A program made the translations under genes and the position numbers. This document shows positions 13,112 through 25,708 of a stretch of DNA of 64,000 nucleotides, piece after piece. The stretch comes from Ichthyophthirius multifiliis. Its lineage: Eukaryota; Ciliophora; Oligohymenophorea; Hymenostomatida. Each line of letters begins with the position of its first letter. Within the stretch, counting starts at the first letter, position 1. The stretch is from positions 1-64,000 of the forward strand of contig NW_004086920.1 of NCBI RefSeq assembly GCF_000220395.1, read 5' to 3'. The notes below the pieces were generated by a model. That model saw nothing but the letters and a program-made list of their open reading frames with translations. It had not been told where the DNA came from and searched no databases.

Positions 13112-13887
13112 TCATTTTTTAATATTTGAAACTAGCCATTCAAGTCCTTCATCCATACCTGTTTGTTTTAAATATTACTTTTAATTAAATTAAATAAAAA
13201 AAAAACCTTCTTTAGTCACAGCAGAACAAGCAACAATAGACCAAGGCCTGTCTTTTATATTATCAAGTTTTAAAGATTCACTTATCTTTATAATTAAATA
13301 ATTAAGAAAAGATTAATTTTATATTTTTAAAAATTTATACCTCATCAGGCGGTAATGCTAAATTTAAGTCTTATTTATTTGCATATATTAATAATGGAAC
13401 ACCTGCTAAATCACTTTCCTTTAAATTTTTTTATATATAAAAGAATTACAAATAAAATATTAAACCTGTAATAATTTTTGCAATTCTTCTCCTGATTCGT
13501 TCAATCTTTTAGAATCTGATGAATCTATTACATAAACTAATGCATCAGTATTTTCAAAATAATTTTGCCAGTAAGTACGAAGGGCCTTTTAACCGCCTAC
13601 ATCCCATACATTCAATTTAAAGCCTTCGTGTGTTAAATTTTTTATATTAAAACCGTGAGTTGGCTTTATTGTAGTTATATCTTCATTTGATAATGCTTTT
13701 AGAATCGTAGTTTTTCCTGCGTTATCTAATCCTAATACTAATAATCTTATTTCTTTTTAACCTTATCTTAAATTCCTTAATAATGATATTAATCCCTTTT
13801 ATATATTTTTTGTTTATTATTATTAATTTTTTTATATAATATTATTAATTTTAAGATATATAAATATTTGTATATTTTATTTACCAT
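13112..13887 (-). CDS. ARL3: ADP-ribosylation-factor-like GTPase ARL3, 178 aa
   Basis: Five exons (13887-13885, 13795-13466, 13418-13341, 13285-13207, 13158-13112) whose sum is 537 bases in frame. All four introns are GT...AG and 47-89 bases long; the first lies directly after the ATG. The protein starts [10 protein letters not shown] (Gly2 as in ARF-family proteins), has the P-loop GLDNAGKTT, switch I Thr in [21 protein letters not shown] (DVGGQ, switch II), and ANKQDL (guanine specificity). HGFNIK and [15 protein letters not shown] match ARL3 closely rather than ARL2 or ARF1. ARL3 releases lipidated cargo from carriers such as UNC119 and PDE6D inside cilia, so a ciliary membrane-trafficking role is expected from the family. 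Family-typical length. Confidence 0.93.
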
Positions 13888-15014
13888 TTTTATTATTTTA
13901 ATGTTTATTTTGTTTTTTAATATTTATTTTTTATATTTTCTTATAAATTAATTTTTTTATAAATAGAATTTATTTTATAATTTTTTTTTTTTTTCAAATA
14001 TAAGTAATTTTATACTTTTTATATCTTTTTTAAATTAAAAAGTATATAAAAATATAATTAAAAAAGTTTCAAAATAATTATATTTTATTTTTAATTTAAT
14101 TAATATATTGTATATATAACGTAATTATATATTTCTTATTTGATTTTTTAATAAAAATTATATCTTAAAATAAAAATATACAAAATAATGAATTTTTTTT
14201 TTATTTAATAAAAGAAAATAAGTTAAAAGTTTAATTAAATTGTAAGAAAATTTATATATTATTTTTATTTTTCTTTTATTATAAAATAAAATACATATTC
14301 TGCTTTTGATATAAATGTATAGATTTAATAAATTTGTAAAGTTAATTCTATTTAATTTATAATTCATTTATTAAAAAAAAATTATATTATTTATATTATT
14401 CTGTAAAGCTAAACTATTTTAAAATTATTGTTTTAATATCAATTTATTATATTTTATTAATAATAAATATTTGACTCAAATATTGTTTTATTAAGTAAAT
14501 AAATAAATATATTATAACTAATTAATTAGTCTATTTTTATTAAATATAAATTATTATAATACTAATTATAAAAAATAAATATATATTATGTATTATAAAA
14601 AATATTAAATTTTTTATTAACTATAATATTTTTTTTTTAAATATATAATTTTAAATTATTTATATTCATTTCTTTTGTTTCTAACTATTTTATTTTTAAT
14701 ATTTAATTTATTTTTAAGGCTCTATATAATTTTGCTATTAAACTAGCTATGGCTAATATTATTAATGAGATCTTGGGAATTATTAAAGTGTTCTTTAAGC
14801 ATTTTATTATTAATATTGTAACTATGGTTATATATATTATTATTATTGTTATAATTATAATTGTTATTATTATCTATTTCCAATTTAGAGATATTTTTAA
14901 TTATTTTCTAAAAAATTTGTATTTTGGTTTATCGTATTCCATTAATTATGAAAATCTCCTGCTTATTCTTTTTTTAAAAAATTTTATATTTTTTAAATAT
15001 ATATTTTATTATTT
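13888..15014. other. AT-rich intergenic region between ARL3 and MLF genes
   Basis: Mostly A+T without protein-like composition. A 69-codon open stretch on the minus strand (14158-14367) is Lys/Ile/Leu/Tyr-only and looks random. The ARL3 promoter should lie at the left side of this region. Confidence 0.55.
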
Positions 15015-15764
15015 TCAATATATACCTTCTTCAACATTATAATAATGATTTGTCGTATTAATTTATCCGTCTCTATCTTTTTCTTTAATATATTTAATCC
15101 CTTAATCATTTAGCATTCTTTCATGTGCTAAAAGCTATTTTCCATTTGCATTATTTTTATATCCTTGTTTTCTTTCACTAATCTGTTATAATTAACAGAA
15201 AAAAAAAAAAAAAGATAATATATTTTTATAAAAAAAATAATATATAATTTATAAAATACTGTATTTCCGTCTTAACCTCTTTAAACAACATTATTATTAA
15301 AATATTTTTCTACTTTAGGCTATCCATCTTCTCCTATTACTTATCTTTAAACCATACTACTACTATAACAAACAAACTATCCGTTTCCAGGATTTTCTTA
15401 TTAAAGCTAATTAATTTATCTTTAAGGAGCATTCATAACATTTCTATGCACTTTTTTTATTTAAATAAAAAATCAAATTACAAATTTATATATATTAAAA
15501 AAAAATACTATTTGAAAAATCAAACATATCAGATTCCTAAAAATTTCTATTCATATTTTCAAAAATACTCATAAAAGGTGAGCCGAACATTTACATTTAA
15601 TTATTTTAATGGTTTTATTTGAAAAAGGAATCTTCAAAAAACATATCTTAGAAAGGAGTCATGAACTAGTTTTAATTAAAAATTTGCATTTAATTCATTT
15701 AGTTAGTTGGACCTCTTTAATTATAAGATTATTATTATCTATTTTAGTTATAATTGTTGTACAT
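15015..15764 (-). CDS. Myeloid leukemia factor (MLF) family protein, 204 aa
   Basis: Three exons (15764-15509, 15450-15260, 15182-15015) with GT...AG introns of 58 and 77 bases; 615 coding bases in frame. The N-terminus is Asn/Gln-rich, then DMFFEDSF and MFGSPFMSIFENM, the start of the MLF domain. Exon 2 carries FVCYSSSMV and a GEDGQPKV segment, exon 3 the conserved end of the domain (ERKQGYKNNANGKQL, HERMLNDQG). MLF proteins are small cytoplasmic/nuclear proteins implicated in proteostasis and transcriptional regulation in animals; their role in ciliates is not established here. The exon 1-2 junction restores an ATG codon across the splice. Confidence 0.85.
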
Positions 15765-16088
15765 ATATTATATTTGTTTTTTTTTTAAAAAAAAAAAAAA
15801 ATTAATTTTATTATATTATTAATTTATTATTTAATTTTTCATAAAAATAATTATATTTATATGTTTTATAATACATAATTTAGGTATATAAAGGAGAAAA
15901 ATAAATATATTTAATTAATATTTCTCGACGTTATAAATTATTATAAGTATCAAAAATATAAAAAAATTATTAGAAGATATTATATATATATATATATGTA
16001 TTAAATTTAAAATTTTCATTTTATTTAATTTTTTTAAAAAATATATTAATTATTTATCTTATATATATTTTATTTTAATTCTTTTTAT
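15765..16088. other. AT-rich spacer
   Basis: Upstream region of the MLF gene and 3' flank of the ferredoxin gene; poly-T/poly-A stretch near 15780-15800 and a short TA run near 15985. No gene seen. Confidence 0.6.
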
Positions 16089-16284
16089 TCACAATATTTT
16101 AGTATAATTAATTTAGCTTGGTATTTCAACAATCATTCCTATATTAAAATTTAAAATATATCAAAAAAAATATTTATATTTATATATTTTTATTTATTTT
16201 AAAATAGTCTATATTTAATTTCACCTTATAAATTTTCATTAACATATATTTAACAAGACATCCTTGTTTCACTTTTTTTATAAA

Positions 16285-16340
<56 letters not shown>

Positions 16341-16843
16341 TAAATATATATATATTTATTTTTTATTTTATTTTTTTTTTTTTATTTATTTATTTTTACT
16401 TAACTCTATATTCGACTAATGTATTTAATATATCTAATTCTTATTCTGAAGGAGGATTTAAATCTTCATTTTTATTCAAAATATGAACACTGCATGTTGT
16501 ACAAGCTAACTCTTTACTACATAAACCGAAAACTTCCATATTTTTATCCACTAATTATTATGTTAAATCCATTAGATTCTAACCTATTTTTATTTAAATA
16601 TTTTAATAATTAAATTACGTTTAATTTTTTTTTTAAGTAAGTTTTCTTTCTTTTTACATTTTCATTTGACATATTTTACCTTTTTATGCTTCAAGTAAAT
16701 ATTATTAACCATTTTTTTATACTATAATATCTATACTAATAAATTAAATATTTATAGATTCTTAATATTTTTTATATATACATATTTTATTTATTTTGCT
16801 TATTTTTAATAAGTAATCCTGTTATTTTCTTAAAAAAATTCAT
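16089..16843 (-). CDS. Mitochondrial-type 2Fe-2S ferredoxin (adrenodoxin family), 132 aa
   Basis: Five exons (16843-16782, 16735-16680, 16583-16400, 16271-16225, 16138-16089; 399 bases) joined by introns of 46, 96, 128 and 86 bases, all GT...AG and phase-consistent. The start MNFFKKITGLLIKNKQ is a basic, Asp/Glu-free amphipathic leader as in mitochondrial presequences. The domain shows IIVQKNGQQYLLEA, GQNLMDL, then the cluster ligands in GLCSKELACTTC (Cys-x5-Cys-x2-Cys), the acidic segment NPPSEQELDIL, and the fourth Cys in ETRMSCQIY. Proteins of this type donate electrons from ferredoxin reductase, mainly to mitochondrial Fe-S cluster assembly. Introns 1-4 are nearly as long as the exons. 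The 128-base intron contains a long TA repeat. Confidence 0.9.
16289..16336. repeat. (TA)n tract inside a ferredoxin intron
   Basis: About 24 perfect TA units within the third intron (16272-16399) of the ferredoxin gene. Confidence 0.95.
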
Positions 16844-16999
16844 TTTATTTTTATATTTATATATTTTTATATTAAGATTGAATAAAAGCTAATAAATATT
16901 TTTGAAAAAAAAAAATAATATTTATGGAATTTCTAAGAAATACACATATAAATTAAAATAATCGAAATATATTTATCAAATAAATTTTTTAAAAAATAG

Positions 17000-19900
17000 T
17001 CAATTATTCTTTCTATTTTCTTTAATATTAAAGACTTATGAGATATTCTTAATTATTTAAATAAAAAATATTTCTTATATTTAGCATTATCCATTTACCT
17101 AAAATCCTTTATTTAGTATTGTCTAAATCTTTTCTTTTAATTAAATTTGAGTTATATCACGTTTCATCTATTCTTCTATTATATTTTTAATTTTCTGTTC
17201 ATCTTTAATCAAACGAATATAATTATTTACATAATCTCTATAGTTAATAGTTTTAAGATGACTACTATTCTAATCTATTTATAGTTAATTAGTGAATATT
17301 TCTTTCCATATTTATTAGAAATATTAATTAATCGCCTAAATATATTAAATTTAAAACAGATAAAAAGATAATTATAATTTTAATTTATTAATACAAAAAA
17401 AAAAGCATCACTAGTATTAAGAAACTATTGCAAAATAACGATATCTAAAGAATTAATTTATATTACTTAAAGTGTTTTACTACACATTCTAAACTTAAAT
17501 TCATCATCTAAAGATTAAATTATTTAGTAATATAAATTAAAAGTAATATTATCAAAATAGCTTAATTTAAAAAGATTATATTAAATTAGATTTATAAAGC
17601 TCTTTTAGTTTAATAATAAAAAAAGAATATATATTTATTTAAATAAATACTTTTATGATAGAAAAAATCTTCTTTTTTTAATCTAAATCGGTTAATTTGT
17701 CAGGTAATTATATTAATTTCAAAATAATTTAAAATGTATTTAAAAAGAAATTGTTTTTCATAAAACATGTATGTGTACCATCATTAAACAAGGTTCTGTT
17801 GTCTTTTAACAAATCTAAACATAACTTAATATATTTAAAACTAAATTTAAATTCTATTAAACTTCCATAATCATTTTAAATTAATTTCAAGCAATATTAT
17901 CCTAATTTAGTTACATATATCTTTATATATTAATAAATGTTAGTATTTCCAGTAGAATGATCCTCAGTTAAACAACTTGATAATAGAAATATTATTTTAT
18001 TTAGTTTAATAGTTAAAGTTGAATAATCTTTTTTAAATAATTTTAGAGATAAGAATATTTATTGATAAATAAAAATTACTTTAATTATAAAAATTTTCGA
18101 ACTTATTTATGTCTTATAATAATCTATTAAAATAAATTTTATAAAATGAAGGAAGAGAATAATTAATTTAAGAAAGTATGCTTTTTATTATATAGGGATT
18201 TATTTAATTATTTAGGTATTTTAAAATATAATCAACATCAGTTTAATTGTTTTCTTTCGGAAACATTTCATAATAAAATGAAAATATTTTACATGTAGAA
18301 GCATAAAACTTACTAATTAATTTAAATATATCTATTTAATTTGTTTTTCTTGCTTCAATTTCATATTATTATAATTGAATTGAATAATGAACAATTCTTT
18401 TAATGATTTCAAAATTTAAAATAAAGTCCTTTTTTATAAAATAATAAAAATAAAATAAAAAAGATTATTATTTTTTTACAGATTTTACTTCTAAATTTCT
18501 TCTATAATTATGAAGCTAGAATTAATTTAGAACACTGTATAAGGTACAAATCATATTATAGTTTTAAACATCCATTTAAGAGTCTAATTATATATTAGAT
18601 GGGAATGTTAAATACATTTATTCTAATATTTATATTGGATTAGTTACTTTTTCTAAACCATGAATTATATTTTAATTAAACATTAAAAAAAATATTTTCG
18701 AAAATATAGTTTTCATATACTATGTATTTTCTTCTAATTAAATTCCTTATGCATGAATATTTTTAATATATCCTATGTTTAATTATTCTAAATATAAAAA
18801 TACATTTTTGTTCTCATTTTCTATTTCGTTATTTATTTAGTATATATCTTCGTAATAAGAAAAATATTGAAGATATATTTCTTTTAAAAACAAAAAGTTA
18901 TATACAGAATTTATTTAATTAATAACAATTTATTCAATAGAAAAAAGCAAATAACTTTTTTTTTGTTATAAAAAGATATAATTAATTATATTTATTTAGA
19001 AAAAAAAAAAAAACTTTTTTTAAATTAATAGGTAATGATAGAACTATATGTTTACTAAGTAAAGTTAGATAAATTTAAAGTTCTTATATATATTCTGTAT
19101 TTTTATTTTTTTAAAATTCAATAAAATATTAAAGATTTGCATCTATATTAAGCAAAAATAATTAAGTCATTTTAGTTTAATTTATATCAAGATTTGCATA
19201 TTTATTATGATAAATAGTTATTATGAAATCTTCCCAAAAATAAACATTGTCAATTTGTTCCTAAATCCTTTGAAATTTAAAAATATTATAATAATTAAAT
19301 AGCTAAAACAACGATTCTGATTATAAAATATGTCTTTTGTAAGTAATTACTAAACTAAAAATTATTACTTGAAAATCTTCTTTACAGTTTAAAAAATTTA
19401 GGTTTTAAATAATATATTTAAAAGAGAATTCTTATGTATTTAAATCTATTAAGTCATGTTTTTTATAAATCTATAATATAAAAATAAAACTTTCAAAAAT
19501 TTCAAAATAAATCGTTTTATCATCATTTTACTTAATTAATTCATTTAATACATGAACAAAGTGTTAAATTAGAATGTTATTTGAAATTAATTAATATTTT
19601 TCTGATTTTTATATACAAAAATAATAATATTATATATATATATGTATATAAATGAAATAATTTAATTTTTTTTTTAAATAAATTAAATATGCAAATATAT
19701 ATATAAAATTTCATAATTTTTATTACTTATATCTACATTTTGCATAACATTAGTAATAATTTTCAAAGATAAAGTAAGAAAATTAATTTTTTTATTATAT
19801 TAGTTTATTTATTAAAAAATTAAAGTAGGATAATATATAAAATTTTCAATATTTTCTTAATAAAAGGACTTTACTTAGATTTCTTCTTTTACACTTCTTA

Positions 19901-20237
19901 AACTTTAGTATTCTTTTTCATCCATTTCTATATCGAAAATTTCATATTACATTTCAATAGAAAGGAAATACAAAATATATAAATATTTATTTAGTTCAAA
20001 TTCATTTTATTATAATTAAGTATTGTTAAAGTATTAATTAATTAATACAAATATATCTTTATTATATATAAGATTTTAGCTCAAGTACTTTTAAAATAAT
20101 GAAAAAATTATTCTCATAGGGGTTTTAAATTATTCAATCTAATATACTGTTAAGTTTTTTAAAGTTGAAATAAACTTTACAGAAACAAAGTTCAAAAATT
20201 CTATTAATGATTCTTTTTAATAACAAAAATATGACAT
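17000..20237 (-). CDS. Large helical protein, possibly HEAT/karyopherin-like, multi-exon
   Basis: A run of protein-like exons on the minus strand from ATG at 20237 (MSYFCYQKESLIEFLNF) to TGA at 17000-17002, separated by AT-only GT...AG introns; exon borders were not all resolved. Recognisable coding blocks include IEQFKTPMRIIFSLFQKYL, FEIFESFIFILQIYKKH, YFWEDFIITIY, LNIGYIKNIHAQGIQLEE, CLTEDHSTGN, DLLKDNRTLFNDGTH and, near the end, WKEIFTNQLQID and YRDYVNNYIRLIKDEQ. Composition is Leu/Ile/Phe/Asn/Gln-rich with amphipathic helix spacing throughout and no catalytic motif, as in HEAT-repeat nuclear transport receptors or other alpha-solenoids. That assignment is a guess from the overall look. 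Length near 900-950 residues after introns. Tail-to-head with the phosphodiesterase gene. Confidence 0.5.
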
Positions 20238-20793
20238 GTAATTATTCTTTAGATATATTAGAATCTATATTAGCTAGGTTATTTTTATTTCATTTTTTTA
20301 ACATTCCTACAATAAAATAATATATTATAGTACTTAGTCTTTAAATTCAATTTAAGCTTAGGTATTTTAAGGCTACTAAATATTTAAAGTTTCTATTATG
20401 CTTTGCATTTTTTATTTTTTAGAATTTATAAAGTGTTTATTATATATAGTGTATTTTATATTTTTTAGCTTAATTTATAATAAAAAAATTGAAAATATCA
20501 ATTCTAAATTCAGTTTAAAATACTTAGAAAAATAAAAAAACCTACTATAATTTAGTTTCAGGATTAATTATTAATATTATTTATAAAAAAAAAAAATCTG
20601 ATTTATTATAGTATTTCTACTTGTTTTTATATTCCATAATTATATATACGTTCAAAGTAAATAATAATTATATTTAATTGTAATTATTTTATACAAAATT
20701 ATTCTATATAAAATAATGAAAGTAATAATAAATATTATTTTATTTTTATTATATTTAAGATTAAAACTTATAAAAAAAATATATATTATTTTA

Positions 20794-22665
20794 TCATTAA
20801 ATTTTTTATATTCTTTATTCTAATTCTTAAACATTTTTTTAGATTTAGTTTGAATAAAGCAACAATTCAGGAAAGAGTATTCCGATTTATTTCCATAAAG
20901 GAAAAACAATATTTTCTATTAACAAATATGAAAATAAATAAATAAAAAAATGTATAATTTACAGCAAAAGAATACTTATCCTCTATAAAAGCTAACTTTA
21001 TCTTTGTAAATTAAAAAAGTAGTTAAGGGTAAGTTATTTAATTTTTCTTTTTCGATTTAATCTTGAAACTCTTGTGTAATTAAATAACTCCAATTCATAT
21101 AATTGTTAAATTATAAGCATGGATTTCCAATATCACATGCATGTATAATTACATTTATTATAAACTAATTGTTTTATAATAAATAAAAATAAATAAAATA
21201 TGTACTCGTCTATCATCAAAATTATCTTTTTTAAAAGCTTTAAAGTTATCAAATTCGGTTAATTAATTTTCTTATAATTATATTTTCAAACTGCTTTCAA
21301 CCCTTTTTTCGAATTTTCTATGTATTTTTTAATGTTAAGTCATGTCTGTGGCTAGAATACTTGAAATAAAAATTTTTTTAAACTATGAAATTTGATCCTA
21401 TATTTATTATATATATTTATTTTTTATATAAGAAATAATCTCCTTAATTTTTTTTTGCTTTTTAACATTATTCTTAAATATATTTTAAAAATTTATTGTG
21501 CTGCTTGTTTATAGAAGTGTAAATAATTAAGAACTATGCATATTTTCTAAAACAGCATTTTCATAGTAGTTTAGACTACCTTAAGATTTTTTATTTATTT
21601 TATAAATATTATTAAGTCCCTCTTTTTTTTTTTTTTTAATAAAACAAATAGTTTTTTTTATTTTTATTTAAAAGAATAAAATAAAAAAGTCATTAAGTTT
21701 TTTAATTTTACTATGATTTAAATCATGTGCCAAACAAGTGATTTAAGCTGAAAAATATTCAAAAGGTTTTATATACTCTTTAATTTAATTAGATTATTGA
21801 TAAATGCAATAAAACATCTATTTTATATTTATAAATTAGTATATAAAAAAAATATTAATGATTATATATACTTAAAAAACTGAAAATGCATGAGTCCAAT
21901 TATGATAAGGAATAACATTATATTTTAAACATAATGTTTATATGAATTCTTTTAATTATTAGCCTGTAAAATTAGTTTCATTTTTATAAATTATATCACT
22001 ATCAAAAATTTTAAAGGTTAATTCACATAATTCCTTATTTGTGTACAAATGCATTTGAAAGTTATGATTTTTAAGCACATTTATATCTTTTAATAAAATG
22101 AAGAAGTATATAATAAAATGCAATCGTTTTTTTTATATTTATTATTTAAATTTACCAAAGTTATTCATTCTTTCTAAAACATTAATTTTTATATCATGTA
22201 TTAATGGAATCATTTGTTTTTTTTATTATTCATATTTTATTCTAAAAGTATCTATGTCTCTTTCGTTAAACTTTAACTTATTTTCATTTTCTCTTTTAAA
22301 TTATTTTATTGTTTTTAAGAATTAACCATAAATATGTTATGCATTTTATATTTATAGAGTCTTTTTTAAATAAATAAGAAAAATTCAATAATTTATTTAA
22401 TTTTTTGGATTAAATATACTCAATTATTATTTATTTTTATTTACTTCAATTTGCACTTCTGTTTATTTTAATATTTATTAGTAGAACTCGAATTCTTTTA
22501 AATCTTATTAATCTAGTTTTGGTAAAAGATATTCTTCAATAAATTTAAACTAATAAAATATACTTTTTTAATATTTTGATAGTATAATATATTAATAAAA
22601 AATACCTCTTTATGCAGCTTTTATATAAATGTATTTGAGTTTAGAATAAAATCATTTTGAGACAT
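20794..22665 (-). CDS. Class I 3',5'-cyclic nucleotide phosphodiesterase
   Basis: Multi-exon gene from ATG at 22665 (MSQNDFILNSNTF) to TGA at 20794-20796. The catalytic PDEase I domain is spread over several exons but complete in order: YNVIPYHNWTHAF (first metal His and general-acid His), LAHDLNHKGLNN (HD metal ligands), AVLENMHSSQLF, ILATDMTQH, HACDIGNPC (metal Asp), NWSYLITQEF, and QNIVFPLWKQIGILFPEL at the end. All metal-binding positions I can recognise are present, so it should hydrolyse cAMP and/or cGMP; substrate preference cannot be read. At least six small introns; the HDLNH/KGLNN junction is split by one. The N-terminus carries no cyclic-nucleotide or GAF domain that I can see. Divergent from the zinc-finger/SPRY gene at 23.07 kb. 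Confidence 0.88.
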
Positions 22666-23073
22666 TTTATGAATTATTTTTTTGATATGTATTTAATATT
22701 TTTATTTATTTTTTGTTTTTAAAATTTTTATATTTATTATGTTGTTTTGTTTTTAAGTTTTTTTGATAATTATTATTTTATTTAAATTTAAAATATAAAA
22801 TCACGTGAAAAATAATCATTTTTATTGTTATTTTTAATTTTAGTGCCATTTTTAAATCAATAATTTAATTGATTTTATTTTTTTTACAAAAAAATATAAT
22901 TTAGTTAATTATATAAAAATATAAACAATGAAAAAAAAAAAAAAAAAAAATTTTTCAAAAGAAAATATTATAAAATATATTCTTTTTTAAATTATTAAAT
23001 ATAAATAAAATATTAAATAGAATAAATAAATTAAATTATTTTACTTAATAAACAAAAAATAAGAAAAATAAAA
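22666..23073. promoter_or_regulatory. Divergent intergenic region (phosphodiesterase / zinc-finger-SPRY)
   Basis: Only 408 bases separate the two start codons, which face away from each other, so both promoters must lie here. Contents are A+T with an 18-base poly-A run near 22930-22950. No specific binding site is identifiable. Confidence 0.45.
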
Positions 23074-24342
23074 ATGAATCAATTAAAAATAAATAAAATT
23101 AAATAATTTAATCATATTCAATATATAGAATGTAATAAAGGTGGAAATCATTAAGGAGAATCTTTAAATAGTGTATGCATAGATAGAACATGTCACGATA
23201 AAGGTTTAATATGTTCTATATGCGAATAAGAATTTCACAAACAGCATTAAATTATTCCTTTGAAGCTATTCGCAAATGAAATGTTAAAAATGAACAATAA
23301 CGAAGAAGAGGCAAATAATTAAGATCAATTAAGTAAAATTTAATAATTAGAATAAATAGATAAATATCGTGAAACCTTAATAAAATAACTATAGGATTAT
23401 TAATAATTAATATAGAATAAATTAAGTTAATGTATGTAGAAAACAAATGACTTTTTTGGAGAGTTTAAAGAGCGTTTTTTAAAACAAATTTCTTTTCATG
23501 AAAATCCTGTGAATAATATTTTTGAGAAAATAATAAAAGGAGATTCTGAAAATTTTGAGAAATTTAAAAATTAAATAAATTAAATTTTCGATTAAATTAG
23601 TTTTGATGAAAAACAAAAATATAAACCTTATTATAATCTCAATATTGACTATGCACTTAATATTTTGAAAACAAAACAATAGGAAATTTCTTAAACGAAT
23701 ATATAATTATTAGAACCATTAAATAAAATAGTTAGTAAAGTCACTAGTACATTTGAAGAACTTCCCAATCTTATTTTCTTTAAACCATATACTAGTCCGG
23801 ATAAATAATTTTTTTTTTCACCTATTTTAAAAGGAAATAAAATAAAAATTTTCTCACCTACTATTGCTTAGTAAACTGCTAATGAATCAAGTGGGTAAAG
23901 ATTTGCTATTGTTTAACCTAATTTCGACCTTTCTTATAAGTAGAAATGGGGCTTTAAAATAAATAAGCTTGTAGGGTGGATTGGAGTTGGGATTTGTCAT
24001 GTAAATGTATTAGCGGGATTTTAATATAATTTTAAATATACTGATGTTGGGCATGGCTCATATCTTGTTTCAGGAAACGGTTACACTTGGTCACATTATA
24101 AAAGTGAAAATAATTCAGCGAGTAAAAGTTTTAGTTTTGCTACTGGAGATATCATTTATGGAGAATTTGATCCGATTAATAAAGTTGTTAAGTTTGTGAA
24201 AAATAAAACACTTGAAAATTATACACTTGAGATTGATTTGAAATTAGGAGATGAAATAGCCCCTTGTGTTAATCTTTGCTCAATTAACGATGAAGTCGAA
24301 ATCATTTAGAATTCTTCGGAATTGGATCTTATTTAGTTTTGA
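23074..24342 (+). CDS. Zinc-finger (B-box-like) plus SPRY-like protein, 422 aa
   Basis: Single exon, no interruption, TGA at 24340-24342. Residues about 10-50 hold a Cys/His cluster (ECNKGGNHQGES, CIDRTCHDKGLICSIC, then EFHKQH) arranged like a B-box zinc finger. A Gln/Asn/Glu coiled-coil follows to about residue 220. The C-terminal 150 residues look like a SPRY/B30.2 fold: NKLVGWIGVGICH, GHGSYLVSGNGYTWSH, FSFATGDIIYGEFD and VVKFVKN. The order zinc finger, coiled coil, SPRY is that of TRIM proteins without the RING, so ubiquitin ligase activity should not be assumed. Such TRIM-like genes are common in ciliates (family knowledge). Start chosen at the first Met following an AT leader. Confidence 0.75.
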
Positions 24343-24532
24343 TTTTTTTTTTTTATTTATTTAAATAAAAAATTTATAGGGGTTTTTTTTTTTTTTTATT
24401 TATTTTTTAAAGGATAAAAGAAATATTTTTTTTTTTTTTTTTTAAGTATAATAATAATTAATATATTAATAATATTTAATTTTTTGATAAAATAAGATTA
24501 ATAAAAATACTTTAAAAAACAAAATAATCTAA

Positions 24533-25522
24533 ATGATAGAAGAAGAAAACTAAAATATAGAATTGGTTCAACTACATTAAATATATTAAAAAATAAAAGA
24601 AATATCATCGGAAAAAGGAGTTTTAAATTTAAGCTAAATATAGTCTTCGAATAAAATTGAAAATAAAAAAGAACTTACGGATTTACTTTTATCAGATTTA
24701 TAATTAACAAAATATTATAAAACAATAATTTTAAATTATAATTAATTAGAAGAAACAATAAACGATACTAATAAATAAATAAAAGGAAAAAAATATCACG
24801 AAATTTGCCAAAATTATTAGTTTTTGGGTATAAATATATAAAAAAATGATAATATAGAATTAATTATTCAAAATAAATACATTTATAATTATGAATTAAT
24901 AAACTTCGAAATATATATTCCTGAAAATACTAAATAAATTTTTGAAAATTTTTAATATTTAATCAATAATATTAAATAATTACAGGAGGGACTTAAATAT
25001 GATGATATTGTTTTTATTTTAAATATAAAACTTGAAATCACTAATGAAAAAAGTAGAAACCTTATTTATAATTTTTTAAATATTTTATAATAAAATGGTG
25101 TTTTTTTAGAATAAGTTATTTTCGTTTTAAATTTACCCTCTAATAATTATAAGATAAGCCCTTAAAAATACAGCTTTTTATCTTTAATTTTACTTTCTAA
25201 CGCTTTACCAGCTTGTATTTAAGGTGTTCTATTTTCTTTTGGAGGTATTTTAGATGCTAAATACCATGGGGAATTTTTTAATGAAGTTTTTAATATGAAA
25301 GTGATTAATTTTTGGAGTTTTTCGTTTTGTACAAGCATGGAAAATTTAGAGTTTTTACATGAAAAATGGAATAAGAATAATAAAGATATGAATAAAATAT
25401 ATATTTAAAGCTTTTTTGATAATATTAGTGATTCGATGACTAATGGATGTATTGGAGAGTTCAAAATTAAAGAAGAAGTGCTTTTTAAAGATGGAATTAT
25501 TTAAATGGGAGATTAAGTATGA
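24533..25522 (+). CDS. Uncharacterised protein, 329 aa
   Basis: Single-exon frame from ATG to TGA at 25520-25522. The N-terminal third is Gln/Glu/Asn/Lys-rich and predicted helical (LVQLHQIYQKIKEISSEKG); the C-terminal half is globular-looking with Trp, Cys and Gly (PACIQGVLFSFGGILD, INFWSFSFCTSMENLEFLH). No signal peptide, membrane segment or known catalytic motif. I do not recognise a family. Same strand as its neighbours on both sides, 190 bases after the zinc-finger/SPRY gene. Confidence 0.65.
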
Positions 25523-25708
25523 TGAATTTTTAATTAATATTATTTTATTATTTGTATATTAATTTAATTTAGAATATATTTTATTTTTAAATATATAATA
25601 AATTAAGAACATTTTTTTTCTTTTTCTTTTTTTATTATCAATTATTTCAATATCTATTATATTTCTCATTTTTATTGTTTTAATACTTTAAAATATATAA
25701 AAATAAAA

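Noticed and set aside
14749-15042. 97-codon plus-strand frame with Ile-rich stretch
   Set aside because: Antisense to MLF exons 2 and 3; low complexity and no independent support.
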